DNA from: Methylotenera sp.
Lineage (GTDB): Bacteria; Pseudomonadota; Gammaproteobacteria; Burkholderiales; Methylophilaceae
Assembly (NCBI RefSeq): GCF_030653755.1
Contig: NZ_JAURYU010000049.1
Coordinates: 1-64,000 of the forward strand
Direction: 5' to 3'
Length of the DNA: 64,000 bases
Shown here in pieces: positions 8,742-18,572 of this stretch. Both the position numbers and the translations under genes were made by a program. The notes beneath the pieces were generated by a model that had not been told where the DNA came from, did no database searches, and saw nothing but the letters and a program-made list of their open reading frames with translations. Each line of letters begins with the position of its first letter. The stretch's first letter is position 1.

Positions 8742-9734
8742 TTAGCCACTAACAAACGTCCCAAGAGAACCTGCCTCGTTATTTTCTACCCATTTCCGAA
8801 TACGATTTGCATCACCAATTCTTGTAAGCTTGCCTGCTGAGTCTAACAACACAATAATGACTGGCTGACCTGAAATATCAGCTTGCATCACCAAACAGCG
8901 GCCAGCTTCATTAATAAAACCCGTTTTTGATAGACCAATATCCCACTTACCCCCACGAACTAAAGCATTCGTATTGACAAAGCTAAGCGGGTTCTGACGT
9001 CCATACAATGTAATTTCATGAGACGGTAGCGTACTTACCTGACGGATTTCAGGATAGTGATAAGCAGCATCCACCATTTTCACAAGGTCTTCAGCGGTGG
9101 ATATATTATTGCTATCCAAACCTGTTGCATCAACAAACCTTGTCGAATTCATGCCCAATAATCTTGCTTTTTGGTTCATCGCTTTTACAAATGCATGAGC
9201 ACCACCAGGGTAATTACGGCCTAAAGCTGAAGCAGCTCTATTTTCTGAGGCCATTAAAGCTAATTGCAACAACTCACCACGCGTCAACATTGTGCCAATA
9301 CTTAATCTTGAAGTGGTGTGCTTAAGATAATCTACATCTTCATCAGAAATATAAAGCAAATCATCCATTGGCAAATGCGCATCCAACATCACCATCGCAG
9401 TCATCAACTTAGTCACCGAGGCAATTGGGGTTGGTAAATGAGTGTTTTTAGCAAACAACACCTCACCCGTCAGCTGGTTAATCACCAATGCTTTGGCTGA
9501 GGCTAATTGTAATGGAGTTGTACCGTCATAATGATCAACGGAAGCAATCGGTTTGCGAGCAGGCAAGCGAGTTTTGACTCGAGTAGAATTAGGCTTATAT
9601 TTGACAGTACTATATTTGTTTGAAGACTTCGTCTGCTTATGATTTTTTTCAGTCGCGGCGCCAACGGCTACTGGGGCCAAGCTAAGCGCCAAGCTGACGT
9701 AGAGCAGAATAAATTTTCGCATTGTGGTTTTCAT
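8742..9734 (-). CDS. D-alanyl-D-alanine endopeptidase (PBP7-like, S11 family)
   Basis: TPIASVTKLMTAMV (SxxK), SENRAAS (SxN), LSKTGFINEAG (KTG). Confidence 0.93.
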   Translation of the reverse strand: MKTTMRKFILLYVSLALSLAPVAVGAATEKNHKQTKSSNKYSTVKYKPNSTRVKTRLPARKPIASVDHYDGTTPLQLASAKALVINQLTGEVLFAKNTHLPTPIASVTKLMTAMVMLDAHLPMDDLLYISDEDVDYLKHTTSRLSIGTMLTRGELLQLALMASENRAASALGRNYPGGAHAFVKAMNQKARLLGMNSTRFVDATGLDSNNISTAEDLVKMVDAAYHYPEIRQVSTLPSHEITLYGRQNPLSFVNTNALVRGGKWDIGLSKTGFINEAGRCLVMQADISGQPVIIVLLDSAGKLTRIGDANRIRKWVENNEAGSLGTFVSG

Positions 9735-9911
9735 AATAGCTTATATCTCATAGAGTTACAGCACAATACTATATAAAAACTTTAGCTTTGTCATCATTAT
9801 TTTTTATGATATTTCAGTTATCTATTACAGCGATTAAAAATAAATCAATTTCAACGCAATTTACGTTAAAATTTGAACCAATATCAATTAAAAAATCATA
9901 GAGTCACTAGC

Positions 9912-10292
9912 ATGCAAACACCACAATCTTTGTTATTCAGCCCTCAACATTTGTGGATAAAATCTACAGCAGATGGCCTATGGGAAGCTGGAATTACCGA
10001 TTATGCACAAAACCTACTTGGTGACATTGTATTTGTTGAAGCGCCGACTGCAGGCACTCGCTTAACCGCGGAGCAACCATGCGGACTAGTCGAGTCAGTC
10101 AAAACTGGCTCAGATTTACATGCTTTGATTAATGGAGAGGTGGTTGAGGTGAATCAATCAGTCGTTGACTCACCTGAACAAATTAACGACAACCCTTATA
10201 AAGCTTGGATATTTAAGTTTAAAGCTGACAAAGACACCGATACGGAAAAGCTATTATCTGCTGAAGCTTATGAAGTGCTAATTAAATCTTAA
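9912..10292 (+). CDS. gcvH: Glycine cleavage system H protein-like lipoyl carrier
   Basis: FSPQHLWIKSTADGLWEAGITDYAQNLLGDIVFVEAP...GLVESVKTGSDLHALINGEVVEVN with the lipoyl Lys motif; start chosen at internal ATG. Confidence 0.85.
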   Translation: MQTPQSLLFSPQHLWIKSTADGLWEAGITDYAQNLLGDIVFVEAPTAGTRLTAEQPCGLVESVKTGSDLHALINGEVVEVNQSVVDSPEQINDNPYKAWIFKFKADKDTDTEKLLSAEAYEVLIKS

Positions 10293-10392
10293 TATTTAAT
10301 CTAACCAACTTAATGTCTATTATTACAAGTGGATTACTCGTGATGTATCCATGCCGAATTGGACATAGCGTGACAACTTAAAGCTAAGAAAA

Positions 10393-11487
10393 TTAGGGTG
10401 TAGAGAACACCAAGCGCACAGAATCAACCACTTTCCCAATTTCAGCCCTGATATTAGAAGCTAATTCACGCTCTAATCTTGGCATCTCCACTGACAGCAC
10501 CTCCAGTACTTTATTGACCAAAGCCTGCTCTGTACTAGGCAACTCTGCATTTAAGCCCTGTATAAACTCATTTTTAGCGCGCTCTGCGAGTGCAACAAAG
10601 TCTGTTTTTAGCGTTGCTGTTAACTGATTAGACAGCTCTTCATAAAGCGCAGGGAAGGTATCTCCCAGTTTCTGCTGTAGTGCTTGCTGAGACTGCAACT
10701 GAATCGCATCCAAATAAATACTTAACTCAGACTGCGTGTGTTGCGTAAGCTCTTTATAAATACCAGCCAACTCCTGCGCCAAACTGGCTTTATGCTGCGC
10801 AAGTAGATCCTCATGAAGTCGCGAGATTTTATCCTGTAACTCATGTGTAGCATTTTCAACCGTCGTTTTTTCTAAATTTTGCAATGATGCCTGTAACTCA
10901 TCGGTTAAAGTCTGCTCAAGTTTAGGCAATTTAGCGGTTAAGTTTTGCTGCACATCAATCACCACTTGCGATTGCATTTGCGTTAAGCTTTGTGCCAAAT
11001 CCGCCTTAATGATATCTACATTGGCGTGCACCATCTTTGGTATTTCTGTTGCAAAATCAGCGCGTGTTCTATCCACAAAAACAGATGTTTGCTCCATGAT
11101 TGCTTGCTTCGCATTCATCAGTTCCACATCTATTTGGTCTTTCAACGTCAGCTCTGCGTCTTGTTGCGACTGTAAAACTTGCTGAATAAATTGATTATTC
11201 TGCTGCGTTAATTCACTCAGTACATCTGCCTGAATTACTTCTATACTAGCTGACTGATTTGGCAAATGCTCTAGCAATGCTTGTCGCACATTTTCTTTAA
11301 TCTTTTGCGCAATTGACGCCTCTACTTCACTCACGATTTGTGGCCTGATTTCGGCTGCAATCGCTGCAATTAAATCTGGTGTGACATTAAATGTACTAGC
11401 CAAAGCCTGCGCTGGCAAAGCATGTACCTCTGTTAACAGTGGAATATCATCATGTTCTTGCATGTAATTTAATGTCCTCTCACCCAC
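10393..11487 (-). CDS. Long coiled-coil protein with N-terminal DIPLLTEV motif (DUF2486-like)
   Basis: 364 aa, Gln/Leu/Glu-rich helical repeats, adjacent to holC-pepA. Confidence 0.6.
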   Translation of the reverse strand: MGERTLNYMQEHDDIPLLTEVHALPAQALASTFNVTPDLIAAIAAEIRPQIVSEVEASIAQKIKENVRQALLEHLPNQSASIEVIQADVLSELTQQNNQFIQQVLQSQQDAELTLKDQIDVELMNAKQAIMEQTSVFVDRTRADFATEIPKMVHANVDIIKADLAQSLTQMQSQVVIDVQQNLTAKLPKLEQTLTDELQASLQNLEKTTVENATHELQDKISRLHEDLLAQHKASLAQELAGIYKELTQHTQSELSIYLDAIQLQSQQALQQKLGDTFPALYEELSNQLTATLKTDFVALAERAKNEFIQGLNAELPSTEQALVNKVLEVLSVEMPRLERELASNIRAEIGKVVDSVRLVFSTP

Positions 11488-11503
11488 ACTTATTCGCTAG
11501 CAA

Positions 11504-11926
11504 TTAAGCAGCAGATTCATCAGTCGACTTAATCTGGTAGCCGCGATCTCGATAAAACTTATACCGAGCTCTGGCAGAAGCTTTATCTTCTTCATCCACA
11601 CCAACCAGCTCAACCAAATACTTAAATCGACTGAAAAATGGCGGATGCTCTACTTTTAAGTTAATCAAAATATCATCTTGCAAAAGCTGCTCTCCATCTT
11701 TATCCAAAACAATCGAGACATCATGCTGCTCAGGCGCCCCTGAACGAGCACTCGGCAAAAAGCTAGTCGCCGAATGCTGCCAAAGCCGATCCTGAATGCG
11801 CATAGACATTGCATCATCTGGGGTAAAAATAGTGAGCTTACGTCCTTTAACAACAGCTCTACTACAAATATCTGCAACTTTGGCCAACTTGTCTGGGACG
11901 TTAAAAAAGAACTCTACTTTAGTCAT
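11504..11926 (-). CDS. holC: DNA polymerase III chi subunit
   Basis: VEFFFNVPDKLAKVADICSRAVVKGRKLTIFTPDDAMSMRIQDRLWQHSATSFLPSA; adjacent to pepA. Confidence 0.93.
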   Translation of the reverse strand: MTKVEFFFNVPDKLAKVADICSRAVVKGRKLTIFTPDDAMSMRIQDRLWQHSATSFLPSARSGAPEQHDVSIVLDKDGEQLLQDDILINLKVEHPPFFSRFKYLVELVGVDEEDKASARARYKFYRDRGYQIKSTDESAA

Positions 11927-11975
11927 GTTTAAGGGTTATGTTTTAATATTTTGCATTGATCGACAATTAGCGCTT

Positions 11976-13478
11976 CTAACGTGTGCGGCCAACTAAAAAC
12001 TCCGTCAACATAGGCACTGGGCGACCAGTACCACCTTTTTCCTTACCTGATTTCCACGCGGTACCAGCGATATCCAAATGCGCCCAATCATACTTTTTAG
12101 CAAAGCGAGACAAGAAGCAAGCCGCAGTGATACTACCTGCCGCACGACCACCAATGTTCGCGATATCAGCAAAATTGCTATCCAATAGTGGCTGATACTC
12201 ATCCCACATTGGCATATGCCATGCACGATCCAACGCTTGCTCACCCGCCTGCAACAGTTCTTTAGCTAAGCTATCGTTATTACTGAATAAACCAGTCGCA
12301 TGGTGACCCAATGCAATCACACATGCACCTGTCAGCGTTGCAATGTCCACCACTGCACTTGGCTCAAAGCGTTCTGCATAAGTGAGCGCATCACATAAGA
12401 TCAAGCGGCCTTCTGCATCGGTGTTTAGCACCTCAATAGTTAAACCTGACATGCTTGTGAGTACATCACCTGGCCTTATTGCACGGCCGTCTGGCATATT
12501 CTCACAGGTTGGAATCACACCGATGACATTCAACGGCAAATCCATTTCTGCGATTGTTTTGAACAAGCCGAGCACCGTCGCGGCACCACACATATCGTAT
12601 TTCATCTCATCCATTTCAGCACCAGGCTTCAATGAGATACCGCCAGTATCAAAGGTAATCCCTTTGCCAACCAGCACGACAGGCTTTTGATCTTTATTAC
12701 CTTTTAGGTGTTGCAATACAATTAACTTAGGCGGCTCTTCACTACCTTGCGCAACGCCTAGGAACGATCCCATGCCTAATTTTTGCATAGCTTCCCGCTC
12801 AAGCACTTCAACACCTAATCCGTAAGTTTTAGCCAATGCCTGTGCTTGCTCTGCAAGATAAGTTGGCGTGCAAACATTAGGGGGTAAATTACCTAAGTCT
12901 TTAGTCAGACTGACACCAGCCCCAATCGCTTTGCCATCTACCAAGCCAGATTTAGCCTCATTGAGGTCAGCAACATCTGCAATTTGGATACTAAATGCTT
13001 TAACACCTTTTTTCGGCTCTTTTTCTTCTACCGCATCTTTTTTACGTTTAATCGCATCAAAACGATAAGTGGCATCTAAGCTTGTTTCTACAAGATGCGA
13101 TACTTTTTTACGTGTTGTCATTTCACCAACAGGTAAGCCAGCTAACATCGTCAGCACATCATCTGCACTGATTGCGCTCAGGGCTTTTACAGACGCCCGC
13201 ACCGCTTTACAGTATTGTTTTTCACTAAATTCAGCTTTTTTGCCTAAGCCCACCAACAAAACACGATCAGCTTGTACACTTGGCACTTGATGTAGCATCA
13301 AAGTTGATTCTAGCTTACCTTCTAAATCACCATGCTTAAGCACTTTACTCACATAACCATCTGACAACGCATCTATTGATTGTGCAGCATCTGACAACTC
13401 ACGCCCCTCATACACACCAACAACAACACAATTATGATGCTGTTTTTCCGCTGCGCTCGTTTTTATGCTAAATTCCAT
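11976..13478 (-). CDS. pepA: Leucyl aminopeptidase
   Basis: GKGITFDTGGISLKPG and NTDAEGRLILCDALTYAE motifs of M17. Confidence 0.97.
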   Translation of the reverse strand: MEFSIKTSAAEKQHHNCVVVGVYEGRELSDAAQSIDALSDGYVSKVLKHGDLEGKLESTLMLHQVPSVQADRVLLVGLGKKAEFSEKQYCKAVRASVKALSAISADDVLTMLAGLPVGEMTTRKKVSHLVETSLDATYRFDAIKRKKDAVEEKEPKKGVKAFSIQIADVADLNEAKSGLVDGKAIGAGVSLTKDLGNLPPNVCTPTYLAEQAQALAKTYGLGVEVLEREAMQKLGMGSFLGVAQGSEEPPKLIVLQHLKGNKDQKPVVLVGKGITFDTGGISLKPGAEMDEMKYDMCGAATVLGLFKTIAEMDLPLNVIGVIPTCENMPDGRAIRPGDVLTSMSGLTIEVLNTDAEGRLILCDALTYAERFEPSAVVDIATLTGACVIALGHHATGLFSNNDSLAKELLQAGEQALDRAWHMPMWDEYQPLLDSNFADIANIGGRAAGSITAACFLSRFAKKYDWAHLDIAGTAWKSGKEKGGTGRPVPMLTEFLVGRTR

Positions 13479-13700
13479 AGTATTACATCCTTGATATTGT
13501 TGTGATTACATTAAATTATTTGCCGAAAATGCAGATTCAGCGCCGCATTAAAAGTTAACTACTCTACAATAGAGTTTTAAAAATCAGCATAAATTCAATC
13601 AAATATTAATTAAATCATCAATCATGTTAAGTTTGATTAAATTATCGCGTGTTTTACACGTAATTCATAGTCGTAAATAAATTGGTTTTCAGTGCATCTT

Positions 13701-14825
13701 ATGCTTTTTAGGCTCTCATTAATAAAAGAATTAATTTCAACGGCAGCAGGAGCCTTCCTGATTTTAATTGGAATCGTTATCGCTCAGCGTGCTGGACACC
13801 TTGTGCGCCTTGCTGCCAAAGGAATTCTGCCTAACGATGCCATCACCACCATGCTAGGTTTTAACATGGTGAAATTTCTGCCCATGGTGCTCTCACTCGC
13901 ATTGTTTTTAGCTGTATTAATGACACTATCACGCTGGTATCGCGATTCAGAAATGGTGATTTGGTTTAGTGGCGGCCTCAGCATTAACTACTGGATTCGC
14001 CCAGTACTCACATTTATTTTCCCAGTCATTCTGCTTATTTTGACACTTAGTCTTTTTGTAATGCCATGGGCGACCAGTAAAGGCGAACTCTACCGAACGC
14101 AACTTGAATCCCGCGATGATCTGGCAACCATTAGCCCTGGTGTATTTAAAGAATCGGGCAATGGAGAACGGGTATTTTTTATGGAAAGTTTTGACGAACT
14201 AGGCAATGTCGTCAAAAACATTTTTGTGCAAACATTACAGCATCAAAAACTAGGCGTGATTGTTGCTGCCGAGGGTAGCCGCTACACTGAGAAAAACGGC
14301 GATAACTTTGTGCTGATGGAAAATGGGAAACGTTACGAAGGCTCAAGAGGTAGCGCAGAGTTTTCGACAACTGCTTTTGAGAAGTACGCTATTCGCATTG
14401 AAGCGAATGAAGCAAAAGAAAGACCTCCAAGTACACAATCAAAACCGACACAGGAGTTATTTACATCTCACAACAAAACTAACAATGCAGAATTACAATG
14501 GCGTATTGCAATCCCAATCTCCGCATTGATTTTATGCTTACTTGCCATTCCATTAAGTGCTTTAGACCCACGAGCAGGGCGCTCTGCGAATTTTGTACTT
14601 GCATTAATCATTTACATCATTTATAACAATCTGTTGAGCATTTTTCAGGCTTGGGTAGCTCAAGGGAAACTTAACACCCTTATCGGCTTATGGCCAGTGC
14701 ACTTTTTCTTTTTAGTGCTAACCATTTACATGTTCTACCGACGCGGTCGCCAATTACCGATACTGCCAAGCTTGCTTTCAATGCAATGGCTAAAAAAACC
14801 CCCTCAATCGGCTTTATCAAGTTAG
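13701..14825 (+). CDS. lptF: LPS export permease LptF
   Basis: YjgP/YjgQ family sequence in tandem with lptG; divergent from pepA. Confidence 0.95.
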   Translation: MLFRLSLIKELISTAAGAFLILIGIVIAQRAGHLVRLAAKGILPNDAITTMLGFNMVKFLPMVLSLALFLAVLMTLSRWYRDSEMVIWFSGGLSINYWIRPVLTFIFPVILLILTLSLFVMPWATSKGELYRTQLESRDDLATISPGVFKESGNGERVFFMESFDELGNVVKNIFVQTLQHQKLGVIVAAEGSRYTEKNGDNFVLMENGKRYEGSRGSAEFSTTAFEKYAIRIEANEAKERPPSTQSKPTQELFTSHNKTNNAELQWRIAIPISALILCLLAIPLSALDPRAGRSANFVLALIIYIIYNNLLSIFQAWVAQGKLNTLIGLWPVHFFFLVLTIYMFYRRGRQLPILPSLLSMQWLKKPPQSALSS

Positions 14826-14838
14826 CCAGTTCCCTTTT

Positions 14839-15909
14839 ATGAAAATCATTACCCGTTATTTACTCAAGGAAATCACTGTCAATGTGTTGCTCATTACATT
14901 AGCGCTCATTGCTATGTTCTCTTTCTTTGACCTAGTGCAAGAGCTTGAAAGTCTAGGCCAGGGCAGTTATGGCCTAGGTAAAGTGATACTGTTTGTGATG
15001 CTCAGCGCACCTGGCCATGTGTATGATGTGATGCCAGTCGCTGTACTTGTTGGCTGTATGTACAGCCTAGGGCAACTTGCACGACACTCTGAGCTAGTCG
15101 TATTAAGAGTAAGCGGCATTTCGCTTTATAGCCTTGCCACTACGCTACTAAAAGTAGGCTTGATATTTACACTCATCACGTTTCTTATTGGCGAGCTTAT
15201 TACCCCATTCAGTGAAAAAACAGCACAGCGTCTACGTATCAGAGCGACTGACTCTGTGATTGTGCAAGACTTTATGTCTGGCCTATGGGTCAAAGATGGG
15301 CGTAGCTTTGTTAACGTAGAAGAAGTGTTAGCAGATACAACCTTATTGAACATTCATATTTATGAGTTCGATGATAAGTTCAACCTACGCACCGTGAGCC
15401 ACGCAGAAAAAGGGCTATTTGAAGATGAACAATGGCATTTAAAATCTGTGTCACAAACGCACTTTGAAAAAGACAATAACTACGTAAAACATCTTGATAA
15501 GGCGACATGGCGCTCGCTTATTCGTCCAGAATTATTGAATGTTTTATTGGTGCTCCCCGAAAAAATGTCTGCCTGGGATTTATACGCGTACATTGATCAT
15601 TTATCGATTAACAAACAAAAAACAACCCGCTATAAAATGGCCTTGTGGGCAAAACTGGTTTATCCACTTGCCAGCCTTGTCATGGTCATTCTTGCGCTCC
15701 CATTTGCATTTATTCAGCAACGTGCAACAGGCGCCAGCACAAAAATATTTATCGGTATCATGCTTGGGGTTTTGTACCAGATTCTTAACCGAACCTTTGT
15801 TCATCTGGGCTTATTAAACGACTGGGCACCTGCATTTAGCGCGATTACACCAACAGCACTATTCCTGCTGGCTGGTCTGGTAATGCTGCGTCATGTCGAC
15901 CGCAGGTAG
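14839..15909 (+). CDS. lptG: LPS export permease LptG
   Basis: YjgP/YjgQ family, tandem with lptF. Confidence 0.95.
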   Translation: MKIITRYLLKEITVNVLLITLALIAMFSFFDLVQELESLGQGSYGLGKVILFVMLSAPGHVYDVMPVAVLVGCMYSLGQLARHSELVVLRVSGISLYSLATTLLKVGLIFTLITFLIGELITPFSEKTAQRLRIRATDSVIVQDFMSGLWVKDGRSFVNVEEVLADTTLLNIHIYEFDDKFNLRTVSHAEKGLFEDEQWHLKSVSQTHFEKDNNYVKHLDKATWRSLIRPELLNVLLVLPEKMSAWDLYAYIDHLSINKQKTTRYKMALWAKLVYPLASLVMVILALPFAFIQQRATGASTKIFIGIMLGVLYQILNRTFVHLGLLNDWAPAFSAITPTALFLLAGLVMLRHVDRR

Positions 15910-15958
15910 GCAAAGGTCATCATGCCCTATCAAATCTCGAGGGGCTGGATTGCTAATT

Positions 15959-16399
15959 TTAAGCAATGATGATCTTGCACTTAAGCAATCGATCATGCAA
16001 AAACAATCGATTTTTATCGACCAGTGCCCATAAAAAACCTAGCCCAAATAGCACTAAGCTTAAACTGGCTAACACATAGCGCACCAACGCCATCTGGATA
16101 GAGAGTGACGCATTACTTTGAGAAACCATCTTTAAATGCCAGGATTGCATAGCCAGCGTCTGGCCAGTTTTAGTCCAACACCAGACATAGTAGGCGCCTA
16201 GAATCGTACACAAGAACATTTGTTGCGACAAGCGCTTGATTCCTTCTGTCGCATCTCCAAATACGCCATAAAACAACCCTGCAAACACAATGCACAATGC
16301 AACAATGGTAAGTAGCTCATAGACCAAGCACGCCAATAGTTTAAGTAAACTTGGTAAGTGGTCTTTTGACAAAGGGATGGGGTGTTTTTGAGGGCTCAT
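15959..16399 (-). CDS. RDD family membrane protein
   Basis: Multiple TM; YYVWCWTKTGQTLAMQSWHLKMV...LVDKNRLFLHDRLLKCKII is typical of RDD. Confidence 0.88.
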   Translation of the reverse strand: MSPQKHPIPLSKDHLPSLLKLLACLVYELLTIVALCIVFAGLFYGVFGDATEGIKRLSQQMFLCTILGAYYVWCWTKTGQTLAMQSWHLKMVSQSNASLSIQMALVRYVLASLSLVLFGLGFLWALVDKNRLFLHDRLLKCKIIIA

Positions 16400-16413
16400 A
16401 CAATGATTATCTC

Positions 16414-16440
16414 AGCACTATTTTTTACAAAAATAGTGCT
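16414..16440 (-). terminator. 12-bp inverted repeat between DUF3106 and RDD genes
   Basis: AGCACTATTTTT tac AAAAATAGTGCT. Confidence 0.45.
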
Positions 16441-16446
16441 AAATCT

Positions 16447-16890
16447 TTAATGCAAGTCTGCGTCAGTATAGGCATCTGGAGATTCAGCACGCAACCTAGC
16501 ACGCTCTGACTCAGACAGCTGTTGATATTCTAGCCACTTCTTGCGCAGCTCGCTTTTCTTATCTGCGGATAAAGCATTAAATTGCTGATGCCTTTTTCGT
16601 GCATTTTCACGCTCATAAGGGGTCATTCGACTCCAATTAGTCAGGCGTTTCTTTACTAACGCCTGCTTTTCCGCACTCATCTTTGGATAGTCACCAGCAA
16701 TGTCCAGCATTTTCTCGCGTTGCCACGGACGTAACGTATCCCACTCAGAGGCTAGCGGATTTAACACTTGTCGTTGTGCATCATTCAACTCTGCCCACGT
16801 CACATCAGCCGCTTTCACGACTGAAATGCCACAAATAAGTAACACACACACACAAATTAAATTTTTAGACCTCAATTGGTATCCAGCCAT
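16447..16890 (-). CDS. DUF3106-like protein
   Basis: WAELNDAQRQVLNPLASEWDTLRPWQREKMLDIAGDYPKMSAEKQALVKKRLTNWSRMTPYERENAR. Confidence 0.85.
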   Translation of the reverse strand: MAGYQLRSKNLICVCVLLICGISVVKAADVTWAELNDAQRQVLNPLASEWDTLRPWQREKMLDIAGDYPKMSAEKQALVKKRLTNWSRMTPYERENARKRHQQFNALSADKKSELRKKWLEYQQLSESERARLRAESPDAYTDADLH

Positions 16891-17372
16891 GCAGTAAATC
16901 CCTTGTCTGCGTATGCTTCAGGTGGCAAATCAGAGGCCAGCAAGAAAGCATCGCTATTTTCTATTTGATGATTAACACTAAACTGTTGTACAGCGAAAAA
17001 GGTTAACAACATTACACACACCACCAATAAGGTAGAAAAAATGCGATGCTGTTCAAAATAATGCCCGAAATGCCCACCAAACCACTGCAACGTATTCCCA
17101 TTTTGGTGCAATCTATGGTTACCTGCTAACTGTGCTTCCTGGCCCACTAGCCTGCCTATCGCCAAACTGCGTGCCTCGGCTAAGCGCGCTGAATGCTCAT
17201 CAGATAGCTTCTGAGCGCGACTATCCAGCAAATCAACGATATTGCGCGCTATTTGATCTTCAACATTTGCATCTAAAGATATTTGTTGATCTGTATGACT
17301 ATTATTGTCGTGTCTATTTTTATCGGTTTTCATTGCTCGCTCCAATTTTTTCGAGCCATTATCTAGGTCCAT
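16872..17372 (-). CDS. DUF3619-like protein, possible anti-sigma factor
   Basis: LDSRAQKLSDEHSARLAEARSLAIGRL, one TM, C-terminal LPPEAYADKGFTAWL; overlaps sigma factor gene. Confidence 0.8.
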   Translation of the reverse strand: MDLDNGSKKLERAMKTDKNRHDNNSHTDQQISLDANVEDQIARNIVDLLDSRAQKLSDEHSARLAEARSLAIGRLVGQEAQLAGNHRLHQNGNTLQWFGGHFGHYFEQHRIFSTLLVVCVMLLTFFAVQQFSVNHQIENSDAFLLASDLPPEAYADKGFTAWLDTN

Positions 17373-17955
17373 TTAATGTAGCGTTAGATAAGCCCAGCTT
17401 ATCTAAACCTTGCTTACGTAGCTCCAGAGCCAAGGCATGCACGGCTCGTGAGCAATGCGTTTTAACGCTACCATCTGAGCATCCCATGATTTCTGCTGTC
17501 TCTGCTACGTCCATTTCCTCCCAATAACGCAACACAAATGCTTCGCGTTGACGTGCTGGTAGTTTTTCTAAAGCACGTTCGATTAATGCGATGGTTTGAC
17601 TACTTGCAATTTGAACTGAAGGCTCCTCACTATCATCGCCCACGTCTATTGTATCAAGGGGATCACGGTCTTCATTGTCATCAGCACTGCCGCCGAATGA
17701 TGATAAAAGTGTCGTCCATAGATTACGCACTTTTTGCCGACGCCAATAATCGCGCATCGTATTTTGTAAAATACGTTGAAACAGCATGGGAAACTCTGAA
17801 GCTGGTTGAGCACCATATTTGTCGGCAAGCTTCATCATGGCATCTTGCACAATATCAAGCGCAGCATGATCATCTCTAACCGCGTAAGCAGTCTGCTTAA
17901 ATGCACGTCGCTCTATCGCTGCGAGAAAGTCAGAGAGTTCCTTGGGTGTTGCCAT
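17359..17955 (-). CDS. Sigma-70 family (ECF-type) RNA polymerase sigma factor
   Basis: FQRILQNTMRDYWRRQKVRNLW and ALEKLPARQREAFVLRYWEEMDVAETAEIMGCSDGSVKTHCSRAVHAL. Confidence 0.93.
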   Translation of the reverse strand: MATPKELSDFLAAIERRAFKQTAYAVRDDHAALDIVQDAMMKLADKYGAQPASEFPMLFQRILQNTMRDYWRRQKVRNLWTTLLSSFGGSADDNEDRDPLDTIDVGDDSEEPSVQIASSQTIALIERALEKLPARQREAFVLRYWEEMDVAETAEIMGCSDGSVKTHCSRAVHALALELRKQGLDKLGLSNATLNGPR

Positions 17956-18288
17956 GTTAAAAATTAAACGCCATATTGAGATTGATATTTTATACTGTTA
18001 CACAAATAACATGCTTTAATTGAGTAGCATACTCAGGGGCACAGTATATCAGGTTTATATTTTCAGCTGAATTTGCAACTTAACGGCGCTAAGGCTTAGC
18101 TTTCAACGGTAATGTATAAGCAAGTTAGTTCGTTAGCAAAAAATCATCAAGATAACGTTATTAATCAAATTGGCATTAATGTCAGGTCGCTTAGCATTGA
18201 GTAAACTTACGCTGATTAAAAATCAAACGAACCCAGCGCTTTTAGTTACAATCTATATTTATTATTTACATACGAGCATCTTTAGATT

Positions 18289-18522
18289 ATGTGGAAGTTA
18301 ATTTTTTTGGGTATCGTCATTTGGTTAATTATTAAGTTGGCTAAGTATGCGTTAAAAGCCAATCAGAATAATTCCCCAGAGGTTAAAAGTTCGGAAGAAG
18401 CTAATATCGAAAATATGGTGGAATGTGATCAGTGCCATGTGCACTTGCCACGCTCAGAGGCCTTTTTGGTAGATGGTAAATTTTACTGCACAAAAGCGCA
18501 TATTAAATCGGATGCACCCTAG
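18289..18522 (+). CDS. Small PP0621-like protein
   Basis: N-terminal TM, VECDQCHVHLPRSEAFLVDGKFYCTKAH; directly upstream of pilS. Confidence 0.8.
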   Translation: MWKLIFLGIVIWLIIKLAKYALKANQNNSPEVKSSEEANIENMVECDQCHVHLPRSEAFLVDGKFYCTKAHIKSDAP

Positions 18523-18572
18523 CTAAGATGTCCTCTCAATTTTAAAATTCATACCAATCTAATAAAACATCA

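Noticed and set aside
9735-9911. Glycine riboswitch upstream of gcvH
   Set aside because: The short AT-rich leader shows no recognisable glycine aptamer
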